The notes under the pieces: model-generated | Databases searched by the model: none | What the model was told of the DNA's origin: nothing | The model's input: only the letters and a program-made list of their open reading frames with translations | Origin: Ruminococcus flavefaciens | GTDB taxonomy: Bacteria > Bacillota > Clostridia > Oscillospirales > Ruminococcaceae | NCBI GenBank assembly: GCA_002348905.1 | Contig: DEBW01000072.1 | Span: 1-12,491 of the forward strand | DNA length: 12,491 bases | Reading direction: 5' to 3' | Program-made: the position numbers and the translations under genes | Part shown: one piece after another, positions 1 to 6,168 of the stretch | How positions within the stretch are numbered: position 1 is the stretch's first letter | Layout of the letters: every line of letters begins with the position of its first letter

Positions 1-42
1 GACAGCTTATTTATTATATCACATATCGGATTGTTTGTCAAG
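1..42 (-). promoter_or_regulatory. Consensus sigma-A promoter, distal (second) of a tandem pair
   Basis: On the minus strand a perfect -35 TTGACA (41..36) and a perfect -10 TATAAT (18..13) are separated by exactly 17 bp. An A/T-rich stretch with A-tracts lies just upstream of the -35 (about 43-75) and could act as an UP element. The promoter fires leftward, out of the window, so its product is not visible. The discriminator and likely start region (AATAAATAAGCTGTC) closely matches that of the other copy 125 bp upstream. Two perfect-consensus promoters in tandem are typical of rRNA or tRNA operons; that assignment is inferred. Confidence 0.85.
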
Positions 43-125
43 TACTTTTTTGAAAATTTCTGAAAACTTATCTTTCCGAAGTCCAAAACCATTTTCTCTT
101 TAAGCACTCTCGTGACCTCTCGTCC

Positions 126-167
126 GACAGCTTTATTATTATATCGCAAAAATCGCCATTTGTCAAG
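126..167 (-). promoter_or_regulatory. Consensus sigma-A promoter, first of a tandem pair
   Basis: The minus strand has a perfect -35 TTGACA (166..161), a 17-bp spacer and a perfect -10 TATAAT (143..138). The sequence upstream (about 168-185) is A/T rich and UP-like. The block is a near copy of positions 1-42 at an offset of exactly 125 bp, with -35, -10 and the GCTGTC downstream of the start site conserved and the spacer diverged. That pattern suggests selection on the promoter itself. It lies downstream of the small membrane-protein gene ending at 212 and drives something beyond the left edge, most likely a stable RNA operon. Confidence 0.87.
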
Positions 168-211
168 CCAATTATTATCATAAAATGGCCGCAGGTTTTT
201 GTGCAAGTTGA

Positions 212-580
212 TTAAAAGACAAGAAATCTCAGTCCGAAAGCAATTCCCATTACTGCAAGCCCTGCACATCCAATAGTTTTCATGCGAAGCTCACTGGCAG
301 CTCTGAACACATCCGGCTGCTTTTTCTTATATATGATAAGAAGCTTCTCAGCAGCGTTCATTGCCCTGCTGTAGCCGACCTTGTCCTCCTGCACACGTTC
401 TTCTCCGGAAGCAGTATACTTAATAGTGTGGACGTAAAGTCCCTTGTCGTTCTGACGGGACGAGACCACCTCGCCGAGCGTTTTCTCCCCTGTCATGTAG
501 AAAGCAAGACAGCTTATAAGCACAGCCAGTCCCGCAAGACCGACTGACATGCCGATAATACCGATAATCATTTCTTCCAT
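212..580 (-). CDS. Small membrane protein, DUF3592-like
   Basis: This 122-residue protein has a hydrophobic segment at each end (about residues 4-29 and 102-120). The roughly 70-residue polar middle is predicted to be beta-rich (GEVVSSRQNDKGLYVHTIKY and onward). Two helices bracketing a small beta domain is the DUF3592 layout; the family has no settled function, and this assignment is from architecture only. The start is well supported: GAGGTGA lies about 5 bases before the ATG. A TTGACA-17-TAAAAT promoter just upstream makes it a single-gene transcript with a very short leader of about 20 bases. I see no clear terminator after the stop. The protein at the right edge of the window has the same layout. 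Confidence 0.72.
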   Translation of the reverse strand: MEEMIIGIIGMSVGLAGLAVLISCLAFYMTGEKTLGEVVSSRQNDKGLYVHTIKYTASGEERVQEDKVGYSRAMNAAEKLLIIYKKKQPDVFRAASELRMKTIGCAGLAVMGIAFGLRFLVF

Positions 581-597
581 TTTATCACCTCGGACTT

Positions 598-626
598 ATT
601 TTAACATTTTGCCGGCTATGTGTCAA
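598..626 (-). promoter_or_regulatory. Sigma-A promoter of the DUF3592-like gene
   Basis: On the minus strand TTGACA (626..621) and TAAAAT (603..598) are separated by 17 bp. The expected start site falls around position 591, only about ten bases before the coding region, so the ribosome binding site sits almost at the 5' end of the mRNA. The -35 box directly abuts the preceding terminator, which separates this gene from the dockerin gene upstream. Confidence 0.8.
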
Positions 627-627
627 T

Positions 628-656
628 AAAAAAGGCAACCCTACGGCTGCCTTTTT
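628..656. terminator. Bidirectional intrinsic terminator after the dockerin gene
   Basis: The arms AAAAAGGCA and TGCCTTTTT form a 9-bp stem with a central loop of about ten bases that can pair partly through CC/GG. The outer A:U pairs supply a U-run in both directions. It lies about 140 bases past the dockerin gene stop and just before the next promoter, so it most probably ends the minus-strand dockerin transcript. Confidence 0.8.
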
Positions 657-662
657 GAAATA

Positions 663-794
663 TCATATGCAGTGATCGTCGTACTTTACCTCTCCCATGG
701 CTTTTTCGGGATAGAGTTCAGCGAAGTGCTCATATATCTGAAACAGCTCTGTTCGTGAACGCTCATGCTTCTGAAAGATAAAGTTCAGATAATA
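663..794 (-). other. Coding-like 43-codon tail in frame after the dockerin gene stop; possible gene remnant
   Basis: Directly after the UGA stop of the dockerin gene, the same frame stays open for 43 more codons and ends at TGA (665..663). The conceptual peptide, including RTELFQIYEHFAELYPEKAM, has natural-looking composition and third-position use like the neighbouring genes. It has no ATG, GTG or TTG near its beginning and no ribosome binding site that fits. A different-frame ATG overlaps the UGA but runs only 11 codons. The tail could be the remains of a small gene, a C-terminal extension cut off by a stop mutation, or chance. I do not recognise the peptide. Confidence 0.35.
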
Positions 795-2072
795 TCATTT
801 TGCGCCCTTGATGCTTGATTCAATAGGCTGGAAGAGCCACATCCAACCGGAGTAAGCTCCGTCATTGCCGACCTCGATGCTGTAGGCTCTGCCGTCGATG
901 TTGACCTCTGTGCGGAAATGCTGATTAGTTCCATTTTCACCGAGCCACATTTCGAGCATATACACATCATATCCCATGTACGCCAGAAGTTCAGCGAGAG
1001 CGCCGTTATATTGCAGGCACTGTCCCTTTTTCTTCACGAAGCAGGCAGATACCCAGCTATCGGCAATAATGTCATAGTAGAGGTTTCCGCTTGCGTAGGT
1101 GATATTCTGATTCACCCAGCGCCACGCACACTCTATTTTGTCATAGTTGGTCATATCGGGAGTGAAATGCTCCTTTGCGAACTGGTCGAGTATCTGCTTG
1201 TCGGCAGCGCTGACGTAGTATGTATCTTTATGTACAGGCGGATTGACCTTGATGTTATAGAGCGGATAGCTGTCGTGCGGAGTTAGCTTTGCGGTGTTGA
1301 CGATAAGCTCTATTTTATTGAATGTGACTTCCTGATGTGTTTCAACGTCCACTTCTATGCCTGCGATGCTTGCAATAGCCGAGATCGAGTAGCCGTAATC
1401 GAGGTCAGGATCACAGCTGAAACCGTCCGGAAGCTTGACGTTAGCGACCTTGTAAACGGTCGTGCTGTCGTCGTAGGAATTTTTCTCCTCGATATCCTGA
1501 GCATCACGCACCTCATAGGAAGCAAGCTCAGTTGTCGTGCTTGTATCAGAATCGCTGTCATATTTACGGCTGAACATTTTTATTTTGTAGCCGGATATCC
1601 TGCAATTATCTGATATCTGTTTCAGGAAGTAGTCATTATTCTCATAGCTCTGCCAGCGGATGTCAACGGAGTTGTCCGCCTTCATTTTGGTAGTACCGTA
1701 AGTATACATCCTGACATCCTTAGGAGTGGTCACAGCGCTCATGTAGTCCACTGTAGAGCCTGCTCCGCCAGTAGCGGCATAGGTATAGTACCCAAGCACG
1801 TAGGAAGCGTCTGATGCGTTTACAGAGCCGTCATTGTTCATGTCACCGGAAACAGGAACATCACTTGCGCCTGCGATGATATCTCCGCCGGTAGAAAGCA
1901 CGGAGTAGTATGCGAGAATGGACGAAGCATCCGAAGCGTTCACCATGCCGTCACCGTTTACATCTCCGAGAGAAGTTTCAGCAGCAGTAAGAGCAGATGC
2001 CCCCAAAGGCATACAGTTAAAGAGCGTGGCAGTCGTAGCAACCGAAGCCGCCAAAGCAATAAGTTTTCTCAT
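795..2072 (-). CDS. Secreted dockerin protein with C-terminal transglutaminase-like domain
   Basis: This 425-residue protein starts with a signal peptide (residues 1 to about 28, cleavage near GASA). A type I dockerin follows, with two calcium loops at residues 37-48 (DVNGDGMVNASD) and 77-88 (DMNNDGSVNASD); all the Asp/Asn ligands are present. Residues about 110-260 look like a beta-rich linker, possibly fibronectin-like. A transglutaminase-like fold then includes Cys352 in KKGQCLQYNGALAELLAYMG and His385 in NQHFRTEV. The usual third acid is replaced by Glu400 (YSIEVGND), so peptidase or transglutaminase activity is uncertain. Dockerins bind cohesins on a scaffoldin, so the protein is probably exported and docked at the cell surface or cellulosome. 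The start is supported by GGAGA 6 bases before the ATG. A terminator follows at 628-656. Confidence 0.88.
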   Translation of the reverse strand: MRKLIALAASVATTATLFNCMPLGASALTAAETSLGDVNGDGMVNASDASSILAYYSVLSTGGDIIAGASDVPVSGDMNNDGSVNASDASYVLGYYTYAATGGAGSTVDYMSAVTTPKDVRMYTYGTTKMKADNSVDIRWQSYENNDYFLKQISDNCRISGYKIKMFSRKYDSDSDTSTTTELASYEVRDAQDIEEKNSYDDSTTVYKVANVKLPDGFSCDPDLDYGYSISAIASIAGIEVDVETHQEVTFNKIELIVNTAKLTPHDSYPLYNIKVNPPVHKDTYYVSAADKQILDQFAKEHFTPDMTNYDKIECAWRWVNQNITYASGNLYYDIIADSWVSACFVKKKGQCLQYNGALAELLAYMGYDVYMLEMWLGENGTNQHFRTEVNIDGRAYSIEVGNDGAYSGWMWLFQPIESSIKGAK

Positions 2073-2168
2073 AGTTTCTCTCCATTTCTTGCGGTGGGAT
2101 TTTCATAATTCCCAAGAACAGGTTTTATTTTGGGAAATATGATAAAAAAGGCTATATACAGGATTCTA

Positions 2169-2196
2169 TTCAATTTTCCCAATTGGGAAGATTGAA
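2169..2196. promoter_or_regulatory. Candidate operator: 28-bp near-perfect palindrome
   Basis: The perfect 14-bp palindrome TTCCCAATTGGGAA (2176-2189) extends outward through TTCAAT (2169-2174) and ATTGAA (2191-2196). Only the pair 2175/2190 fails to match. It lies about 100 bases upstream of the dockerin start, where a repressor or activator could act on that promoter. The regulator is unknown. Confidence 0.5.
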
Positions 2197-2259
2197 CGCA
2201 CTAAAGTGCTAAGTTTTGGCTGTATACTGGCATCTATCCATGATTCCCATATAATCGTC

Positions 2260-2283
2260 CATATTTCCCATTTGGGAATTATG
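2260..2283. promoter_or_regulatory. Candidate operator: second TTCCCA-N2-TGGGAA palindrome
   Basis: TTCCCA-TT-TGGGAA (2265-2278) is flanked symmetrically by CATA (2260-2263) and TATG (2280-2283), with one mismatched pair between. It is the partner of the palindrome at 2169-2196 in the mirror layout and carries the same core. Confidence 0.5.
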
Positions 2284-2386
2284 ATTACAAGGCTTAAAAC
2301 AGGCATTTGTCTCAATTTTCCCAAAAAGATTCGTGTATCTGGGAATAATGGAAAATCACAGATACCACCGCAATATCTGATTATAA

Positions 2387-2419
2387 TTATAAAAAGCCGC
2401 AGTATCCCCTACTGCGGCT
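2387..2419 (-). terminator. Intrinsic terminator of the arginine cluster
   Basis: A perfect 10-bp stem (AGCCGCAGTA 2395-2404, TACTGCGGCT 2410-2419) closes a 5-base loop. On the minus strand it is followed by TTTTTATAATTATAA. It begins 12 bases past the argF stop, so it marks the end of the arg operon and separates it from the dockerin gene. Confidence 0.93.
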
Positions 2420-2430
2420 AATTATGTACA

Positions 2431-3336
2431 TTATGCCATTAACTTGACCATTACAGCCTTCTGAGCGTGGAGACGGTTCTCAGCCTCCTCGAATATCTCC
2501 TTAGCGTGAGCCTCGAATACCTTCTCGGTAATTTCCTCCTCACGGTGAGCAGGGAGACAGTGAAGAACCATAGCGTCAGCGTTAGCGAGAGCCATAAGCT
2601 CGTCGTTTATCTGATAGCCTGCGAAAGCCTGCTTACGCTTTTCAGCTTCGCCTTCCTGTCCCATAGAAGCCCATACGTCAGTGATAAGAACGTCAGCACC
2701 CTTAGCAGCTTCCTTCGGGCTGTTTGTCATGCTGAACTTGTCGCCGTATCCGGCAGCGAAATCGAGTATCTCCTTTGGCGGCTGATAATCGTCCGGACAA
2801 GCGATAGATACAGACATACCTACCTTGAGGCAGCCAACGATAAGAGAGTTAGCCATATTGTTACCGTCACCGATAAAGCACATTTTAAGACCTTCGAGCT
2901 TGCCCTTGAACTCACGGATAGTCATGAGGTCAGCGAGTACCTGACAAGGGTGGCAGAAATCTGTAAGACCGTTGATTATCGGGATATTACCGTACTTAGC
3001 GAGGTCTTCAACTTCCTTCTGCTCGAAAGTACGTATCATGATACCGCTGAGGTAACGTGAAAGAACTCTTGCAGTATCCTGTACAGGCTCGCCTCTGCCT
3101 ATCTGAAGGTCATTAGAGGAGAGAAAGAGAGGATATCCGCCGAGCTGGTACATACCTGTCTCGAAAGAAACTCTTGTACGTGTAGAAGCCTTCTGGAATA
3201 TCATACCGAGAGTCTTTCCTTTAAGATGCGGATGTGGTATACCGTGCTTCAGCTCATATTTGAGCTGGTCAGCAAGGTCGAGAATTTCTGTGATTTCTTC
3301 TGTGCTCAGGTCGAGCATTTTGAGTAAATGTTTCAT
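2431..3336 (-). CDS. argF: Ornithine carbamoyltransferase
   Basis: The enzyme transfers the carbamoyl group of carbamoyl phosphate to ornithine, giving citrulline, in the cytoplasm (step 6 of arginine synthesis). The 301 residues are normal length. The carbamoyl phosphate loop STRTR (51-55), HPCQ (129-132), the ornithine loop SMG (224-226) and HCLPAHR (259-265) are all present, which separates it from aspartate carbamoyltransferase. The best ribosome binding site, AGGA, lies about 11 bases before the ATG, a rather long spacing. It is the last gene of the cluster, about 70 bases after the LURP-like gene and 12 bases before a strong terminator. It is presumably read from the argD promoter or from further upstream. 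Confidence 0.97.
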   Translation of the reverse strand: MKHLLKMLDLSTEEITEILDLADQLKYELKHGIPHPHLKGKTLGMIFQKASTRTRVSFETGMYQLGGYPLFLSSNDLQIGRGEPVQDTARVLSRYLSGIMIRTFEQKEVEDLAKYGNIPIINGLTDFCHPCQVLADLMTIREFKGKLEGLKMCFIGDGNNMANSLIVGCLKVGMSVSIACPDDYQPPKEILDFAAGYGDKFSMTNSPKEAAKGADVLITDVWASMGQEGEAEKRKQAFAGYQINDELMALANADAMVLHCLPAHREEEITEKVFEAHAKEIFEEAENRLHAQKAVMVKLMA

Positions 3337-3405
3337 TTATACGATTATCCTTTCCAAACACGAACTTAATTATCCGGAGTTGCTGATCCTGCTGCTGTAA
3401 GAATA

Positions 3406-3891
3406 TCAGCTTTCTTTATTCATTTCTCCGAATGTGAGGTCAACAGCAACTGCAAAAAGAGGTAAATAGTCATCAAATATTTTATTATCTATCTTCATTT
3501 CATATTGAAGTTCTCCGTCGACAGTAAGCAGGGTATGAAGCTCACCCATTTCTTTTTCACCGGCTAATAAAGTAAAATCCTTATGCTCCTTGCTTGCAAG
3601 AGCGTATTCAACGGGCGTACCTGAAGTGTCCTTGCCCTTTATATCTATAGTCGGATCAAGGAAAAGCGATTTGCATGACAGGCTTATGATAGGTCTGTCA
3701 TTATGGCTTATGATAAAAACCGGTTTTCTGTCCTCGCTTGTTTTAGTCATGGTATATAACTGATATTCACTTGCATCGAGGAGAAGATACTTGGAACTAA
3801 ACCCTTTTTTCTTTACAGTATATAGAAGTTTTCCTCCTTGTTTATCCTGAATCGAGTATTTGTGTCCTTTTACAGAGATCAGCAGCTCCAT
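3406..3891 (-). CDS. LURP-one-related (tubby-like) protein, tentative
   Basis: This is a soluble protein of about 161 residues with no signal peptide or membrane segment. The pattern is short beta strands: YSIQDKQGGKLLYTVKKKGF, then KYLLLDA, PVFIISH and a hydrophobic end PLFAVAVDLTF. That resembles the LURP-one-related/YxjI group (tubby C-terminal-like barrel), whose bacterial function is not established. I chose the ATG at 3891 because GGAGG lies 7 bases before it. The ATG at 3897, overlapping the argD stop as ATGA, would have GGAGG only 1 base away. Either way it abuts argD and is surely co-transcribed between argD and argF, although no arginine role is known for this fold. The family call is from strand pattern only and could be wrong. 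Confidence 0.68.
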   Translation of the reverse strand: MELLISVKGHKYSIQDKQGGKLLYTVKKKGFSSKYLLLDASEYQLYTMTKTSEDRKPVFIISHNDRPIISLSCKSLFLDPTIDIKGKDTSGTPVEYALASKEHKDFTLLAGEKEMGELHTLLTVDGELQYEMKIDNKIFDDYLPLFAVAVDLTFGEMNKES

Positions 3892-3893
3892 AA

Positions 3894-5072
3894 TCATTCC
3901 TCCAGTACCTCAAAAAGTTTGTTGAGTCCTGCATCAATCTCACTGTATTCAATAGTGAGAGGCGGCAGCAGTCTGACCTTATCTTTAGCTGTTAGTACAA
4001 GTAATCCTTTGTCTAATGATGCTTTGGCAACATCGGCAGCTTTTTTAGTTTTAAGAGTAATTCCGATCATTAGTCCGAGACCGCTCGTGCCAGCGACCTC
4101 GCTGCAATTTTCAAGCTTTTCTTTGAAATACTGTGCTTTTTTGTTTACTTCACTGAGGAACCCATCGCTGTTCAATCTGTCGAGTACAGCAAGACCGCCG
4201 GCGCAGGCAATAGGATTGCCGCCGAAGGTAGAGCCGTGAGTACCGGGAGTAAATACATCTCTGAGCTTTTCATTCACAAGGCAGGCACCCATAGGTATGC
4301 CGCCGGCTATACCCTTTGCAAGAGTAGTAACATCAGCCTTTTTGCCGAACCAGTCTCCTGCAAGGAATTTTCCAGTTCTTCCAACGCCTGTCTGAACTTC
4401 ATCAGCAATAACGAGTACATCTTTAGCAGCACAGAGTTCGTAAACAGCGTCTACAAATTCCTGCTGGAGCGCATTAACGCCGCCTTCGCCCTGAACGTAT
4501 TCAAGCATTACCGCACATACAGTGTCATCAAGTTTAGCTTTAAGGTCGTCGATGTCATTGGCAGCGACGTTCACAAAGCCTTCAAGGAAGGGGAAGAAGT
4601 AGTTATGGAAAACGTCCTGACCTGTTGCGGAAAGAGTAGCCATCGTTCTGCCGTGGAAGGAATTTACAAGGGTGATTATAGTATGTCTGCCCTTGCCGTA
4701 CTTATCGAAGCTGTATTTTCTTGCTATTTTTATAGCGCACTCATTAGCTTCTGCACCGCTGTTGCCGAAGAAAACTCTGTCATAGCCAGCTGTTTCGCAG
4801 AGTTTCTCAGCGAATTCAGCCTGAATAGCAGTATAATAATAATTTGAATTATGCTGTAGAGTCCTTACCTGAGCGCAGACTGCATCAGCCCATTTTTCAT
4901 CGCAGTAACCGAGGGAGTTGGTACCTATACCGCTTCCGAAGTCGATATACTCCTTGCCGTCCTCGTCCTTACAGTTTCTTCCCTGACCCTTTTCCATAAC
5001 GAGAGGGTATCTGCCGTAAGACTGCATAACGTGCTCATTGAATTTCTTAATGGTCTGTTCACTGCTGCTCAT
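3894..5072 (-). CDS. argD: Acetylornithine aminotransferase
   Basis: A PLP enzyme of class III that converts N-acetylglutamate semialdehyde plus glutamate to N-acetylornithine and 2-oxoglutarate. It has 392 residues, normal length. NSGAEA (104-109) binds the PLP phosphate, FHGRT (139-143) stacks on the ring, DEVQTG (224-229) holds the pyridine nitrogen, and Lys253 in TLAKGIAGG is the Schiff-base lysine. AAGGAG lies about 6 bases before the ATG. It is preceded by its own promoter and leader hairpin, unlike the other inner arg genes. The next gene starts within a few bases of its stop. Placement with argB, argJ and argC favours ArgD over ornithine or GABA aminotransferase. Confidence 0.96.
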   Translation of the reverse strand: MSSSEQTIKKFNEHVMQSYGRYPLVMEKGQGRNCKDEDGKEYIDFGSGIGTNSLGYCDEKWADAVCAQVRTLQHNSNYYYTAIQAEFAEKLCETAGYDRVFFGNSGAEANECAIKIARKYSFDKYGKGRHTIITLVNSFHGRTMATLSATGQDVFHNYFFPFLEGFVNVAANDIDDLKAKLDDTVCAVMLEYVQGEGGVNALQQEFVDAVYELCAAKDVLVIADEVQTGVGRTGKFLAGDWFGKKADVTTLAKGIAGGIPMGACLVNEKLRDVFTPGTHGSTFGGNPIACAGGLAVLDRLNSDGFLSEVNKKAQYFKEKLENCSEVAGTSGLGLMIGITLKTKKAADVAKASLDKGLLVLTAKDKVRLLPPLTIEYSEIDAGLNKLFEVLEE

Positions 5073-5089
5073 AATAAACTCCTTCTGCG

Positions 5090-5121
5090 CTGTGCCTCAT
5101 AAATGACGTAAGAGGTCACAG
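5090..5121 (-). promoter_or_regulatory. Leader hairpin in the argD 5' UTR
   Basis: On the minus strand CTGTG-A-CCTC pairs with GAGG-CACAG across a 13-base loop: a 9-bp stem with one bulged A. It begins about 6 bases after the predicted transcription start and ends a few bases before the argD ribosome binding site. It could stabilise the 5' end or affect initiation. No T-run follows it, so it is not a terminator. Confidence 0.5.
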
Positions 5122-5133
5122 TGCTATATAATA

Positions 5134-5163
5134 ATTATAACGCCTAACGGCATATAAAATCAA
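5134..5163 (-). promoter_or_regulatory. Sigma-A promoter of argD
   Basis: The -35 TTGATT (5163..5158) and a perfect -10 TATAAT (5139..5134) are separated by 18 bp. The start site should lie near 5127, giving a leader of about 55 bases before the argD ATG. This gives argD, the LURP-like gene and argF a transcript that does not depend on the upstream arg genes. Confidence 0.82.
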
Positions 5164-5286
5164 TGTTGCCGGTCACTAATTTACGTAAACTTTTCGTGTA
5201 CTGGTTTGTACATTTTACATATAAATTCAGAAATCAGAGCCGAAAGCTAAGAAATCAGAATATTTTTTTACACAGTATACAAATAA
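5140..5286. other. Control region upstream of the argD promoter
   Basis: The stretch between the argB stop and the argD promoter has no gene. It contains a direct repeat AGAAATCAGA at 5229-5238 and 5250-5259 (offset 21 bp, two helical turns), an inverted repeat TGTAC-N6-GTACA at 5197-5212, and the palindrome TTTACGTAAA at 5180-5189. These are plausible regulator sites upstream of the -35. None matches an ArgR box well enough to claim one. I see no clear terminator after argB. Confidence 0.45.
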
Positions 5287-6153
5287 TTATGTGAACTGTG
5301 TACCTATGCCCTCATTTGAAAGTATCTCAATGAGGATAGAGTGCGGAACTCTGCCGTCGATGATAACTGTCTTGTTAACGCCACGTCTTACAGCCTCAAC
5401 GCAGCAGTCTATCTTAGGTATCATACCGCCTGAGATAATGCCCTGCATCTTGAGGTAAGGCACTTCGCTGACATTTACTGACGGGATAAGAGTTGACGGA
5501 TCGTCCTTGTCTCTTAAAAGACCTGCGATATCAGTCATGAGGATGAGATTCTCAGCGCCGAGCTCAGCAGCAATGCGTGCAGCAGCAGTATCAGCGTTGA
5601 TATTGTATGTATTGCCGTCCTTGTCGGTTGCAACAGTAGCGATAACAGGGATATTGCCGTTGTCGAGAGCATCGAGGATAGGCTTTGTATTAACGCTTGT
5701 TATCTCGCCTACCCAGCCTAAGTCCTGACCGTCCTCAGTGGTCTTTCTCTCAGCACAGAGCATTTCGCCGTCGATACCGCAAAGACCTACAGCGCTGCCC
5801 TTATGCTGAGCGAGAAGCTGTACAAGTTCCTTGTTTACCTTGCCGGAGAGAACCATTTTTACAACGTCAACAGTAGCATCGTCTGTATAGCGCAGACCGT
5901 TCACGAATCTGCTCTCGATGCCGAGCTTTTTGAGCATATCGCTTATCTCAGGTCCGCCGCCGTGAACGAGGACTACCTTTATTCCAACCAGTGAGAGGAG
6001 CACGATATCTGTCATAACAGCATCTTTAAGCTCCTTGTTGGTCATAGCGTTTCCGCCGTACTTGATAACAACTATCTTGTTGCTGTACTTCTGTATATAA
6101 GGAAGCGCATCAATGAGTATCTGTGATTTATCCTGATTTGATATCTTTTCCAT
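5287..6153 (-). CDS. argB: Acetylglutamate kinase
   Basis: Phosphorylates N-acetylglutamate with ATP, the committed and usually feedback-controlled step of arginine synthesis. It has 288 residues. KYGGNAM (31-37) and HGGGPE (64-69) form the phosphate-binding glycine loops of the amino acid kinase fold. GKVNKEL (104-110), YNINADTAA (183-191) and GGMIPKID (242-249) complete the active site. About 30 residues precede the first strand, including an amphipathic helix (ILIDALPYIQKYSNK). Family knowledge ties such an N-terminal helix to hexameric, arginine-inhibited kinases, so feedback inhibition by arginine is likely here. AGGAG lies about 9 bases before the ATG. The gap to argJ is 15 bases, clearly one transcript. 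Confidence 0.97.
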   Translation of the reverse strand: MEKISNQDKSQILIDALPYIQKYSNKIVVIKYGGNAMTNKELKDAVMTDIVLLSLVGIKVVLVHGGGPEISDMLKKLGIESRFVNGLRYTDDATVDVVKMVLSGKVNKELVQLLAQHKGSAVGLCGIDGEMLCAERKTTEDGQDLGWVGEITSVNTKPILDALDNGNIPVIATVATDKDGNTYNINADTAAARIAAELGAENLILMTDIAGLLRDKDDPSTLIPSVNVSEVPYLKMQGIISGGMIPKIDCCVEAVRRGVNKTVIIDGRVPHSILIEILSNEGIGTQFT

Positions 6154-6168
6154 TTCAATTAACTCCTT

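Larger units (their letters stand above)
2109..2345. repeat. Mirror-symmetric cluster of TTCCCA/TGGGAA motifs
   Basis: TTCCCA occurs at 2109, 2176, 2244, 2265 and 2318, and TGGGAA at 2131, 2184, 2273 and 2340: nine hexamers in 237 bases, where about 0.1 would be expected by chance. All except the one at 2244 are exactly mirrored about position 2227, with start-to-start spacings 22, 45, 8, 81, 8, 45, 22. The two central pairs form TTCCCA-N2-TGGGAA palindromes. A regulator-binding region for the dockerin gene is the simplest reading; a structured repeat element is the alternative. Confidence 0.7.
2073..2430. other. Intergenic region argF/dockerin gene: operator-like cluster plus terminator
   Basis: This 358-base gap has no supportable gene. 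Its argF side (2387-2419) is the arg cluster terminator. The rest (2109-2345) is a dense array of TTCCCA/TGGGAA hexamers described separately, and the last 20 bases before 2072 hold the dockerin ribosome binding site. I cannot place a convincing -35/-10 pair for the dockerin gene. TTGGGA-18-TATATA on the minus strand (about 2187-2158) is the best weak candidate, and it would overlap the hexamer cluster. Confidence 0.6.

Noticed and set aside
2109..2345. CRISPR array
   Set aside because: The repeat core is only six bases, occurs in both orientations, and spacings are symmetric rather than uniform; no cas genes are present.
4236..4847. Long plus-strand open frame opposite argD (203 codons), and similar ones opposite argF, argJ and argH
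   Set aside because: They are antisense to genes with complete family motifs, lack ribosome binding sites and have no recognisable domains; they arise from codon bias of the real genes.
5073..5286. ArgR/AhrC operator or T-box/riboswitch before argD
   Set aside because: No pair of TGAATAWWWWATTCA-like half sites and no T-box or riboswitch core could be made out; only a simple hairpin and short repeats are visible.
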